From: JANNVZ01 sp031418455
Lineage (GTDB): Bacteria; Bacteroidota; Bacteroidia; Flavobacteriales_D; Sanyastnellaceae
Assembly: GCA_031418455.1 (NCBI GenBank)
Contig: JANOXJ010000053.1
Location: 1 to 15,336 of the forward strand
DNA length: 15,336 bases
Reading direction: 5' to 3'
The notes below the pieces were generated by a model. That model was given only the letters and a program-made list of their open reading frames with translations, had not been told where the DNA came from and did no database searches. The translations under genes were made by a program, and so were the position numbers. Positions 1 to 6,715 of this stretch are shown piece by piece (position 1 is the stretch's first letter; every line of letters begins with the position of its first letter).

Positions 1-447
1 ATTTTTTAAAGCATCAATTAAGTTAGTAGCACTGTTTTGATTAAGAACGCTAAAATCGATAGGTTTAATGATTATTGGACTTAATCTTAATTCAGTAGAA
101 CGGGAAACTGCTGTAACCACTACTTCGTTCATTTCCGATACAGATTGACCCATAAGGTAATCTACCACAGTGTCATTGCTAATATGAATGCGCTCCACCC
201 TCTTTTTATAACCTATCAAGCTTATTTCAAAAAGATATGTTCCTGATTTGATGTTTTTTAATTTGTAGTTACCATCCTTGTCTGAAGTAGTACCACTTTT
301 TAAGTCACTTATATATAGAGAAACTCCCGATAAAATTTCATTTGTTTGTTCTTCTTTTATGTTACCCGAAATTTCGTTTTGAGCAACTGTAGTTTGTGTT
401 GCTAAAACGAAAGCCACTATTGTATAAATGATGTTTAATTTAATCAT
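1..447 (-). CDS. TonB-dependent receptor, N-terminal part (runs off the window start)
   Basis: The 149 visible codons begin MIKLNIIYTIVAFVLATQTT and give an apparent signal peptide ending near VAQ (about residue 23). A carboxypeptidase-regulatory-like beta-sandwich follows (about residues 25-95: ISGNIKEEQT, SGVSLYISDLKSGTTSDKDG, GTYLFEISLIGYK). After it comes the connector VVVTAVSR and the start of a plug domain (SVLNQNSATNLIDALKN). This order is diagnostic of Bacteroidota outer-membrane TonB-dependent receptors, which import metal chelates, haem or glycans using TonB/ExbBD energy. The plug is cut by the window edge, so the barrel and substrate cannot be judged. The ATG at 447 is the only start that yields a proper signal peptide. 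The gene is divergent from a Fur-family regulator and shares palindromic operators with it, so a metal-repressed metal importer is the natural inference. The leader from the best promoter match to this start is about 150 nt, which is long. Confidence 0.9.
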   Translation of the reverse strand, partial: MIKLNIIYTIVAFVLATQTTVAQNEISGNIKEEQTNEILSGVSLYISDLKSGTTSDKDGNYKLKNIKSGTYLFEISLIGYKKRVERIHISNDTVVDYLMGQSVSEMNEVVVTAVSRSTELRLSPIIIKPIDFSVLNQNSATNLIDALKN

Positions 448-591
448 GATTGCGTATTCAAATTGCCTAAATGACAATGCACGTAAATGTTTTTGTATAA
501 TCCTTTGTCAAGTTTATTTTGTAGTGGCTTACTAAACAGCTTGTCCAGTCGTTCAATGTTTGTGGTATCATTTGAAAATAAATTCAATTAA

Positions 592-606
592 TGCAACAAT
601 GTTGCA
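592..606. promoter_or_regulatory. Palindromic operator 1, probable Fur/Zur-family box
   Basis: The sequence TGCAACAATGTTGCA is a near-perfect 15-bp palindrome (arms TGCAAC/GTTGCA). It overlaps the minus-strand -7 box at 605-612. Its centre is about 38 bp from the centre of a second copy. Fur-family dimers bind palindromes of this size. Assigning it to the neighbouring regulator is inference from position. Confidence 0.65.
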
Positions 607-634
607 AAAGTAATCATTAACTTTGTAATCGCAA
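605..634 (-). promoter_or_regulatory. Bacteroidota-type promoter for the TonB-dependent receptor
   Basis: On the minus strand, TACTTTTG (612-605) matches the Bacteroidota -7 consensus TAnnTTTG exactly. It is preceded after 19 nt by TTG (634-632), a -33 element. The -33 lies inside operator 2 and the -7 overlaps operator 1, so a bound repressor would occlude both. The resulting 5' leader would be about 150 nt. A weaker box (TAAACTTG, 516-509) closer to the gene is an alternative. Confidence 0.5.
618..625 (+). promoter_or_regulatory. -7 box for the Fur-family gene
   Basis: TAACTTTG is an exact match to TAnnTTTG and lies between the two palindromes. Transcription would start close to or within operator 2 (631-643), about 30 nt before the ATG at 663. 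No convincing -33 element is visible at the usual spacing. Confidence 0.45.
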
Positions 635-643
635 CAGTGTTGC
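631..643. promoter_or_regulatory. Palindromic operator 2, probable Fur/Zur-family box
   Basis: GCAACAGTGTTGC is a second copy of the operator 1 motif. It ends 19 bp before the regulator's ATG and covers the likely transcription start of that gene as well as the -33 of the divergent receptor promoter. The shared consensus is TGCAACANTGTTGCA (first base C here). Confidence 0.65.
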
Positions 644-662
644 ATTAAAAATTTTCTAAAAG

Positions 663-1040
663 ATGAAGTCTGTAAGAAATACAACTGCCAAAACGGAAAT
701 ACAAGAACTTATATCCAACTCACCAGTTGCTTTGTCGCACACTGAAATACAGCTTGCAACACAAGGTCTTTGCGATAGGGTTACAATTTATCGTGTTTTG
801 GAACGCTTGACCATTGAAGGTTTGATACACAAAGTTGTCAATGTAGATGGTGTTGTCAAGTATGCCGGTTGTCATAGCTGCTCGGTAAAGCACAACCACA
901 ATCATATTCATTTCAGTTGTCAAAAATGCAAGTCCGTAACTTGTTTGGAAGATGTTGAACCATCTTTTAAGTTGCCAAAAAATTATAAAGTCAGCGAAGC
1001 AAATTTTACACTTGCTGGTCTATGTCCACAATGCTCATAG
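663..1040 (+). CDS. Fur-family metal-responsive transcriptional repressor (Zur-like)
   Basis: This 125-residue protein is slightly short for Fur but full length in layout. Residues about 10-58 form the winged helix, with the recognition helix in CDRVTIYRVLERL (compare the family's ATVYRTL). Residues 76-84 are the His-rich metal region (KHNHNHIHF). A structural zinc site is formed by C86xxC89 and C121xxC124 (SCQKC and CPQC). Such proteins bind Fe or Zn as co-repressor and block promoters of uptake genes. The His cluster and TonB-receptor partner suggest zinc or another transition metal, but the sequence alone does not separate Zur, Fur and Mur. It is divergent from the receptor gene, with two palindromes between them, so autorepression is likely. 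The ATG at 663 is directly downstream of operator 2 and gives the expected N-terminus. Confidence 0.88.
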   Translation: MKSVRNTTAKTEIQELISNSPVALSHTEIQLATQGLCDRVTIYRVLERLTIEGLIHKVVNVDGVVKYAGCHSCSVKHNHNHIHFSCQKCKSVTCLEDVEPSFKLPKNYKVSEANFTLAGLCPQCS

Positions 1041-1071
1041 TGCCGGAGTGCAGCCAGGCAAAATAAAAAGT

Positions 1072-1110
1072 GAAGCAACTTGCTTTTGATTTTGTGGATG
1101 GCATTGCTTC
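1072..1110. terminator. Weak inverted repeat, possible bidirectional terminator
   Basis: GAAGCAA (1072-1078) pairs with TTGCTTC (1104-1110), and a T-rich run (TCTTTTTGTTTT) follows on the plus strand. On the minus strand the other arm is followed by ACTTTTTATTTT. It lies 31 nt after the fur stop. The loop is long (25 nt), and a small competing hairpin forms from AAGCA-ACT-TGCTT. Confidence 0.35.
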
Positions 1111-1274
1111 TCTTTTTGTTTTGCGAAGGGGTGGCAATTTGGCCATTGATTTTCAGTGCTAAGGTCGATTGAAGGACGGGCGGACTGCAATGAGGGATAA
1201 TGGTTGCGGATTTAAAAAGATGGCGATTTGGGAGGCGAAAACTGTCTGCCAACACTGAACTTGATACGAAGCAT

Positions 1275-1289
1275 CTCGGCTCAGCCGAG
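1275..1289. repeat. GC-rich perfect palindrome between convergent genes
   Basis: CTCGGCTCAGCCGAG forms a 6-bp GC-rich stem with a TCA loop, flanked by partly pairing GAAG/CTTC. It lies about 60 nt beyond the stop of the minus-strand oxidoreductase gene. No T-run follows immediately, so a terminator role is uncertain. Confidence 0.35.
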
Positions 1290-1348
1290 TCTTCATTTAA
1301 CCACTGAGCAGCCAATTTATTGAAGATAATGTTGTAGCTGAGTTATTG

Positions 1349-2314
1349 TTATTCTACAATTTTAATTACCACATTACCCGTTTTTTGGCCCGATTCAACG
1401 TATTTGTAGGCCTCTACAATTTGGTCTAACTTATATTGCCTGTCAATCACTGGCTTGTATTCTCCTTTTTGAACAAGCTCCTTTAGAAATATTACGTCCT
1501 GTTTAGTTATTGTTGGAATTGGAAATAGAAGTTTTTTGCCTCCCCAAAGAGGTGTCGTAAGTGCAAAAAGTATATTCTCACCATTCTTCCCCAGTTCGGT
1601 TGAAATGTAAATTCCTTTTTTAGTGAGCAAAGGCTTGCACTGTCCAAATGAGCTTTTACCGACAGCATCAAAAATGAATTCAAATTTATTATCAGTCTTT
1701 GTGAAATCCTGTGTCTGATAATCAATAACCGTATCAGCACCAAGCGATTTGACCAAACATATATTTTTGGTATTACACACTGCTGTTACTATTGCTCCAA
1801 AATGTTTTAATAATTGTACAGCCGCAGAACCAATAGCACCCGTAGCTCCGTACACTAAAACATTTTGTCCTCGTTCCACTTTTGCTGCTCTTATATCCAC
1901 TAAGGCATAATGCGCTCCTTCTGTAAGTGGTGCCGCTTCTTCAAAGCTTAAATTGTCTGGCATATTTATAACTGCATCCGTTTCAGCAATTGTCAAATAC
2001 TCTCCGTGTCCTCCGCAGGTTTTATCATTAAATCCAAAAACTTTATCTCCCTTCTTAAACGTTGTTACGTGCTGTCCCATCTCTTCAATTATTCCAGCAA
2101 ACTCGCAACCCAGTATTTGATATTTAGGTCGGAATAGTCCAGTCCAAAATCTTGAAATAAAATATTCGGCACTGCGGAAACCTGAGTCGGTACGGTTTAC
2201 TGTAGATGCATAAACCCTCACCAATACTTCGTTGTCTTTGGGCAGTGGTTTATCAACTTCCATTAATGAAGCAACTTCTGGTGGTCCATATTTTGAATAT
2301 ACAATTGCTCTCAT
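1349..2314 (-). CDS. Zinc-free medium-chain NAD(P)-dependent oxidoreductase, quinone reductase-like
   Basis: The 321 residues are the full length for the family. The N-terminal GroES-like fold spans about residues 1-125 (MRAIVYSKYGPPEV, LGCEFAGIIEEMG, KKGDKVFGF). The Rossmann domain follows, with the nucleotide-binding motif VLVYGATGAIGSAAVQL near residue 155 and the typical GADTVIDYQTQDF and FDAVGKSS segments. The catalytic-zinc ligands and structural-zinc cysteine cluster of alcohol dehydrogenases are absent. The protein therefore belongs with zeta-crystallin-like quinone or enone reductases, which use NAD(P)H to reduce quinones, enals or enones in the cytoplasm. The ATG at 2314 starts exactly at the conserved MRAIVY. 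The physiological substrate cannot be read from sequence. The gene converges on fur and looks monocistronic. Confidence 0.9.
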   Translation of the reverse strand: MRAIVYSKYGPPEVASLMEVDKPLPKDNEVLVRVYASTVNRTDSGFRSAEYFISRFWTGLFRPKYQILGCEFAGIIEEMGQHVTTFKKGDKVFGFNDKTCGGHGEYLTIAETDAVINMPDNLSFEEAAPLTEGAHYALVDIRAAKVERGQNVLVYGATGAIGSAAVQLLKHFGAIVTAVCNTKNICLVKSLGADTVIDYQTQDFTKTDNKFEFIFDAVGKSSFGQCKPLLTKKGIYISTELGKNGENILFALTTPLWGGKKLLFPIPTITKQDVIFLKELVQKGEYKPVIDRQYKLDQIVEAYKYVESGQKTGNVVIKIVE

Positions 2315-2334
2315 TTTCTTTATGTTCTGTTTAT

Positions 2335-2451
2335 TTTTTTGCCAATACCATGATTACCAAAAAGGAAATACAGGGCAATGGTTTCCGATACACCAGCACC
2401 AATTATTATGAAACGCAAGTGCTGCGCGTGGGCTATAGCTATAAGTTTTAA
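2335..2451 (+). pseudogene. 3' relic of an outer-membrane beta-barrel (TonB-receptor-type) gene
   Basis: An open stretch ending at TAA (2449-2451) reads ...KKEIQGNGFRYTSTNYYE followed by TQVLRVGYSYKF. The alternating hydrophobic final strand and terminal phenylalanine are the signature of the last strand of Bacteroidota outer-membrane beta-barrels, including TonB-dependent receptors. Nothing upstream continues the barrel: beyond about 2335 the frame runs antisense through the start of the oxidoreductase gene. An ATG at 2350 exists, but a 33-residue product would be a meaningless barrel tail. I read this as the surviving C-terminus of a deleted gene. Confidence 0.6.
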
Positions 2452-2478
2452 TAAGTGCAGTCCATTCTAAAAAAAAAA

Positions 2479-3660
2479 TTACCTCACCACCATCATCACC
2501 TCGCCACTTATTCCTTGTTCGTTCATCACCCTCACCATATAAGCACCACTGCTTAAGTTCTCATTGGTTATTTGCAAAGTGTTTTGAACGTTGTTCCACT
2601 CATTTACTTTTTGGCCAAGGGAGTTGAAGAGTTGAACTTGGAAAATGCCTGAGGGGAGTTTGAGTGTTGCAGATTCGGCCATTGGGTTGGGGTAAATCTG
2701 AATCTCTGCTGATGAATACTTCTCTTCGTGCCAAGTATATCCATTTGTTGTCTTGAGTATGGTGGTGTTTTGCCCACAGATATATCCTACTGACACGCTT
2801 GGAAAATATATCGAAGTCAGGGCATTTGTGGTTGGTGACGATTCTACAAACCAAGACAGTCCTGCATTGGTTGTCACCAGTATCATCCCCTCTGCACCCA
2901 CTGCATACCCAACATTTTCACTTGTAAAATGGACACAATATAGATCTGAAGCAATTCCACTATCAAGCGAATCCCAAGTTTCACCGCCATCAGTTGTTCT
3001 TAGTATTATTCCTGCTTCGCCAACAATGTAACCGTTCAGTAAGCTTGTAAAAAAGATAGAGCTAAGTTTGGATGAAGTACCACTAGTGGATGCTGTCCAG
3101 CTAGTTCCCCCATCTGTTGTCTTTCTTATCAGTCCGTTCCAACCAACCACAAATCCAAGGTCTTCATTGAAAAAGTACACGTCTAACGTTGAGGTAGCGC
3201 CACTTGTGCCGGTTATAGACAGAGTGGTCCAAGATGCACCACCATCAATTGTTTTCCTACCGGAACTTATACCTACAGCGAATCCTTTTTCCTCTGTTGT
3301 AAAAAACACATCGTAAAGTGGATTCGATGCACCGCACTCCACCACTTCCCAACTATCGCCTCCATCATTTGTTTTGTACATAACCCCGGTTGCTCCGAAC
3401 CCTACAGCGTAACCTAAATTCTCATCCAAGAAGTGCATTTTTCTGAACCACTCTGTTGTGCCCAATGATTGCTGATCCCACTCCTCACCGCCATCATTGG
3501 TTTGGAGTATTTGTAAAAACTGACCTACAATTATTCCTTCTGAATCATTCCAGAAGTATATATCTCCAAAAGATGGTGCTCCGAAACTATCCTGTTCCGT
3601 CCATTGGCCAAAAAGAGATTGAGAAATTAAAATGAAGAATAGCAAGTAAATTGATTTCAT
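2479..3660 (-). CDS. Secreted YCF48-like seven-bladed beta-propeller with T9SS type A sorting domain
   Basis: I start at the ATG at 3660, not the open upstream ATG at 3801, because 3660 gives a clean signal peptide (MKSIYLLFFILISQSLFGQ|W). The extra 47 codons upstream belong to a decayed neighbour. The 393-residue protein has seven repeats of T-N/D-G-G-x-x-W type (QTNDGGEEW, KTNDGGDSW, KTIDGGASW, KTTDGGTSW, RTTDGGETW, TTNAGLSW, TTNGYTW), each followed by a GY/GF-V-G turn. Seven is the classic blade number of the YCF48/HCF136 propeller. Residues 323-393 are a T9SS sorting domain (YPNPMAES, GAYMVRV, ending VMMVVR), which is removed on export and surface attachment. The role is probably surface binding or scaffolding; a ligand cannot be assigned. 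The final 147 coding bases are nearly identical in the next two genes. Confidence 0.85.
   Translation of the reverse strand: MKSIYLLFFILISQSLFGQWTEQDSFGAPSFGDIYFWNDSEGIIVGQFLQILQTNDGGEEWDQQSLGTTEWFRKMHFLDENLGYAVGFGATGVMYKTNDGGDSWEVVECGASNPLYDVFFTTEEKGFAVGISSGRKTIDGGASWTTLSITGTSGATSTLDVYFFNEDLGFVVGWNGLIRKTTDGGTSWTASTSGTSSKLSSIFFTSLLNGYIVGEAGIILRTTDGGETWDSLDSGIASDLYCVHFTSENVGYAVGAEGMILVTTNAGLSWFVESSPTTNALTSIYFPSVSVGYICGQNTTILKTTNGYTWHEEKYSSAEIQIYPNPMAESATLKLPSGIFQVQLFNSLGQKVNEWNNVQNTLQITNENLSSGAYMVRVMNEQGISGEVMMVVR
2482..2628 (-). repeat. 147-bp sorting-domain repeat, copy 1
   Basis: These are the last 49 sense codons of the propeller gene (FNSLGQKVNEWNN to VMMVVR). Copies 2 and 3 each differ from it by one base in my reading. 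Identity stops exactly at the last sense codon: this copy is followed by TAA, copy 2 by TGA and copy 3 by TAG. Confidence 0.9.
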
Positions 3661-3668
3661 AGATTCAG

Positions 3669-3678
3669 AAATTAAGGT
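3669..3678 (-). promoter_or_regulatory. Shared leader box of the T9SS genes, copy 1
   Basis: On the minus strand, ACCTTAATTT lies 8 nt before the ATG of the propeller gene. The same ten bases stand 3 nt and 7 nt before the starts of the two large downstream cargo genes. The role is unknown: a shared untranslated leader, a translation-initiation element or residue of duplication. Confidence 0.4.
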
Positions 3679-3711
3679 TATAAGAAAAAAGACTTTGCTA
3701 TACGCGGAAGG

Positions 3712-3901
3712 TTGCTTAATCAAAAAAGCCTTTGCACTATCACCTAATTTATTCGAAACAAAAATTTGACATGCACCAGCACGAAATTCTGGTGACGCCA
3801 TTTACAATAGCAATTTGACTTTCATCGATTATCAATCCATTAGCAGAATACATATGAACATTCCAAACTTCATCACTAAGTTTTAATGCTGCGCTCTCCA
3901 T
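3712..3901 (-). pseudogene. Frameshifted relic of a different T9SS sorting domain
   Basis: On the minus strand, the frame from 3901 reads MESAALKLSDEVWNVHMYSA then NGLIIDESQIAIVNGVTRIS, and soon reaches TAA (3751-3749). The next part of a sorting domain appears in another frame (RAGACQIFVSNKLGDSAKAF, then LIKQ, ending at 3712). Joined across a shift near 3783, they align along the length of a type A sorting domain (PMxESAxLKL ... GAYxVxVxN). The expected YPNP before MESAAL is missing, and no stop follows LIKQ. This is a second, non-identical sorting-domain type, left over from a lost cargo gene. Its second frame runs into the propeller gene and creates a false N-terminal extension there. Confidence 0.65.
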
Positions 3902-3928
3902 AGCTTTAAAACCACATGAAAAAACAGT

Positions 3929-6712
3929 TCACCTCACCACCATCATCACCTCGCCACTTATTCCTTGTTCGTTCATCACCCTCACCATATAAGCACCACT
4001 GCTTAAGTTCTCATTGGTTATTTGCAAAGTGTTTTGAACGTTGTTCCACTCATTTAATTTTTGGCCAAGGGAGTTGAACATTTCTACTTTCCAATTGCCC
4101 GATGAGAGTTGAAGAGTGGCATATTCTTCCATCGGATTTGGGTAAAGATGAACATGCTGTAAAAGCTCTTCTGAAAGATTGACGAAGTAAACCCATTCTG
4201 ATTCTGTCTCACAACCAAATTCGTTTGTAATTAAACACCAATATCCGCCATCCTTTAAAAATGGGTCAAGAGGAGTGAACGTTTGAGCTGTTGCATCAAG
4301 TACAGGTAAATCATTGTGATACCATTGATAATAAGGCCCATCATCATTGGCTGTTAATTCTGTTCCATCCACTGTTATTCCAAAATCAGGAAATGAATGC
4401 ACAGTAAGAGGCATCTCACTTGATACGCTGCAAAGCGGATTACTCAATGTTAGACCAAGCGTAAATTCACCTACCTCAGCAAATTCGATTGGAATGGTTC
4501 CGGTATTTCCTGCTTGCTCAGTTCCATCTAGTGTCCATACATAACTATCAATATAGTCTCCTGTGAAGTCCAAAGTTTGGTATGTTCCTATACAGGTGTT
4601 GTCATACTCTGGCAATTCATTGAGCCAAGCACAATCATAAATAGTATGTGTTGTTGTGTTGGTCACCACCGGTTCATTGCCATCAAAATAAATGTAAGCA
4701 GTATTGTGTATTTCGTCCCAGCCTTGCAATGTGGGTAATGGCTTAATACGATATACTACATAGCCTTGCGAGCCTGGCTCGTCACTTGCACTATCGGGCA
4801 AATTGATATTATTAAAAATGAATTGCACATGGCCATCGGTATCTATTACAGTGCTGTAATTGTGCGATGCAAATACAGGATAAAATGTGGTTAGGTCGAG
4901 GTGTGCAACATCCAAGGTATCTTCAATCACAATATTAACTGCTTCTGCATTTCCGGTATTTTGAAAACGTATGCGGTATTCTATCTCATCATCTGCAAGG
5001 ATAAAATGTGGCTCAGCATATCCTTCAGGGATGGCTTGTTTGTCGTTGGGGTCGTAGCCGCAACTTACAGTATGTGTTGATACCCAAACCTCATCAATGA
5101 AATTGACATCCGCATCATCAAACAAACTAATTGCATAGTCGAAATCGAAGGTCTGTCCAACATAGTCAACTCCAGGTCCTTCAACATGACATTGCAACAA
5201 AATTTGTTCCCCAGGTAGGAGGGTCGGAATGTTCCATGTAATCACTCCGTTAGATGTATCATCTGGCGCTGTTGCAAGAGGATTTGATAATTCACTAATC
5301 ACAAACATTGGATCACAAGTGATGGTGAATATTCCATCCATTGGATTATTACCTGTATTGTGTAACCATATGCCTGGATTGAATCCATTGGTGCAATGAA
5401 TATTTCCATCAAACACGTTTGAAGGAAACACCACGGCATAGGAACTATCACCGGCAGGTGCGAGCCCGTAACTATATAAACTACAGTTGGGTATTTCAAA
5501 TTCGCTATATCCATCTTCCGAATAAATCCATTCATTGTCGGGCAATCCGACCTGTATGGAATAGTCGCCTGCAGGTAATTCAGGAAACTGGAAGTATCCA
5601 ATATTGTTTGTGAATACAGTAATGTCAACTGGCTGCAAGTTAACTGGAATATTGGCCATTCCCATACTCAGAAAATTCCAGTTGTCATTTTGGTTATTGG
5701 GTGTTGGGTCATAAAAAACATAGCCCTGAGGCTGGTCCCCCAAGTTGCATGAGCCATCATCACAATCAGCATAAGATTGATAGTTACACGCATCAGGATT
5801 GGTACAACCTAGGGTTAAGCACAACGAAGGATCGCCACAAGTTGCAAGGGGATCATAATTGCATGAACCTTCAATCATGCAGCCTACAACTCCATAGGTG
5901 CAACTTCCGTCATCACAACCCGCATTAGGCTCATAGTTACAGGCAAGTGGATCAATGCAACCACTCAAAAGGCATGTGCAATTATCCCATGTTGCAAGCG
6001 GATTGTAATTGCAAGCATCGGCATTCATACAGCCTTGAATGATGTTGTCATCACTACAGGCACATTTCATCTGATATGCTGCATCAGACATTCCAATACC
6101 TTGCTCATACATTTCTACAGTTACTCGTCCACAAATGTGTGATTGGGTGGTGAATTGGCCGAGTAGAATCCTTAATTCTGAGCCAGCTGTCCCTTGTGAG
6201 CTATCAGCCGTTGCTAGCATGTAATCACCACTCCAACCCTCCCAATTTGTCCATATGTATATGTAACCACCGTCTTCAAAATTATCCACCCAGTTGCCCT
6301 GCCATCCATCTGTTATTACTACATCTTCACATGAGCAATCCGCAGCGCAGTTTATTGAAATCCACGAATCGAATGCTAAACTAGGATTACTCAACAATTG
6401 GTTACAATTGATTTCTGAAGCACTACTCGATCCAATTGATGATTGCCAAAACCCTGTTGAAGAGGAGATATATGTGTAAGTATCGTTCATCCAATTACCG
6501 GAAACACGCATTACTACATTTTCTGGTTCTTGGCAAACTGCATACATTCGATAAGTAACATAACCTGTAAGGTCAACTCCATCTGAGTATGTCCCGGCAT
6601 GCACGGCAACTGTGTCAAACTCAATTGCAACAAGCTGGGCATGGCTCAAATTATTTATCGCAATCAACTTAAGTATGACAAGAAATTGGTATATTGAAAA
6701 AGTATTTTTCAT
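3929..6712 (-). CDS. Large mosaic surface protein with Cys-rich repeats, YDPNDK domain and T9SS sorting domain
   Basis: This protein has 927 residues. The signal peptide is residues 1-25 (cleavage near SHA|Q). Residues 26-220 are a Cys-containing region I do not recognise. Residues 227-325 hold four GCxxxxACNY...DDGSC-type repeats, a motif common in aquatic Bacteroidota secreted proteins and possibly disulfide-bonded. Residues 326-410 resemble an SdrD-B/carboxypeptidase-like beta domain (GYFQFPELPAGDYSIQV). About 440-545 is an Ig-like DUF11-type segment. Residues 550-694 are the conserved CGYDPNDK domain (I believe catalogued as DUF7619). Residues 700-845 hold PKD/Ig-like folds, and 857-927 the sorting domain (YPNPMEEY to VMMVVR). 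It is expected to be exported by Sec, then by T9SS to the cell surface as an adhesin-like or structural protein. It lacks enzyme motifs. Its central and terminal blocks are near copies of those in the next gene. Confidence 0.85.
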   Translation of the reverse strand: MKNTFSIYQFLVILKLIAINNLSHAQLVAIEFDTVAVHAGTYSDGVDLTGYVTYRMYAVCQEPENVVMRVSGNWMNDTYTYISSSTGFWQSSIGSSSASEINCNQLLSNPSLAFDSWISINCAADCSCEDVVITDGWQGNWVDNFEDGGYIYIWTNWEGWSGDYMLATADSSQGTAGSELRILLGQFTTQSHICGRVTVEMYEQGIGMSDAAYQMKCACSDDNIIQGCMNADACNYNPLATWDNCTCLLSGCIDPLACNYEPNAGCDDGSCTYGVVGCMIEGSCNYDPLATCGDPSLCLTLGCTNPDACNYQSYADCDDGSCNLGDQPQGYVFYDPTPNNQNDNWNFLSMGMANIPVNLQPVDITVFTNNIGYFQFPELPAGDYSIQVGLPDNEWIYSEDGYSEFEIPNCSLYSYGLAPAGDSSYAVVFPSNVFDGNIHCTNGFNPGIWLHNTGNNPMDGIFTITCDPMFVISELSNPLATAPDDTSNGVITWNIPTLLPGEQILLQCHVEGPGVDYVGQTFDFDYAISLFDDADVNFIDEVWVSTHTVSCGYDPNDKQAIPEGYAEPHFILADDEIEYRIRFQNTGNAEAVNIVIEDTLDVAHLDLTTFYPVFASHNYSTVIDTDGHVQFIFNNINLPDSASDEPGSQGYVVYRIKPLPTLQGWDEIHNTAYIYFDGNEPVVTNTTTHTIYDCAWLNELPEYDNTCIGTYQTLDFTGDYIDSYVWTLDGTEQAGNTGTIPIEFAEVGEFTLGLTLSNPLCSVSSEMPLTVHSFPDFGITVDGTELTANDDGPYYQWYHNDLPVLDATAQTFTPLDPFLKDGGYWCLITNEFGCETESEWVYFVNLSEELLQHVHLYPNPMEEYATLQLSSGNWKVEMFNSLGQKLNEWNNVQNTLQITNENLSSGAYMVRVMNEQGISGEVMMVVR
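3932..4078 (-). repeat. 147-bp sorting-domain repeat, copy 2
   Basis: This is the 3' end of the 927-residue protein gene. It matches copy 1 except for one base (catttaA for catttaC in plus orientation, changing QKV to QKL). It is followed directly by a TGA stop. Confidence 0.9.
4397..5017 (-). repeat. 621-bp near-identical block, copy 1
   Basis: It encodes residues 566-772 (AEPHFILADDE to SSEMPLTVH) of the 927-residue protein. The same 207 residues occur in the 993-residue protein with about ten substitutions. The first 99 residues are identical and the changes are concentrated towards the 3' end. The flanking sequences on both sides are much less alike. Confidence 0.88.
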
Positions 6713-6715
6713 TGT

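Larger units (their letters stand above)
1041..1348. other. Gene-free block between convergent genes; possible interspersed element
   Basis: The Fur-family gene and the oxidoreductase gene converge on these 308 bases. I see no credible gene. The block is visibly richer in GC than its surroundings (for example GGACGGGCGGACTGC near 1174) and contains two inverted repeats. The minus strand is open from 1315 through the block and into the fur 3' end. That reading (containing LPNRHLFKSATIIPH) has no domain, signal or start context, and overlaps a solid gene in antisense, so I do not call it a gene. From memory, similar short hypothetical proteins are annotated in unrelated Bacteroidota, which would fit a repeat rather than a gene. 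Confidence 0.35.

Noticed and set aside
983..1315. 110-codon minus-strand ORF between fur and the oxidoreductase gene
   Set aside because: It overlaps the fur 3' end in antisense, has no domain or start context, and is Ser/Pro/His-rich in a way typical of shadow frames. The underlying DNA is reported instead as a possible repeat.
2206..2451. 81-codon plus-strand ORF taken as a whole gene
   Set aside because: Its first half is antisense to the conserved start of the oxidoreductase. Only the last 38 codons resemble a protein, and these are reported as a barrel-gene relic.
2484..2497. CACCACCATCATCAC on the plus strand looks like a His-tag coding sequence, repeated three times in the window
   Set aside because: It is the reverse complement of the codons for MMVV(R) at the end of the sorting domain in three real genes. 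There is no vector context.
3661..3801. N-terminal 47-codon extension of the propeller protein
   Set aside because: The extension encodes the second frame of a decayed sorting domain and would bury the signal peptide that starts at 3660.
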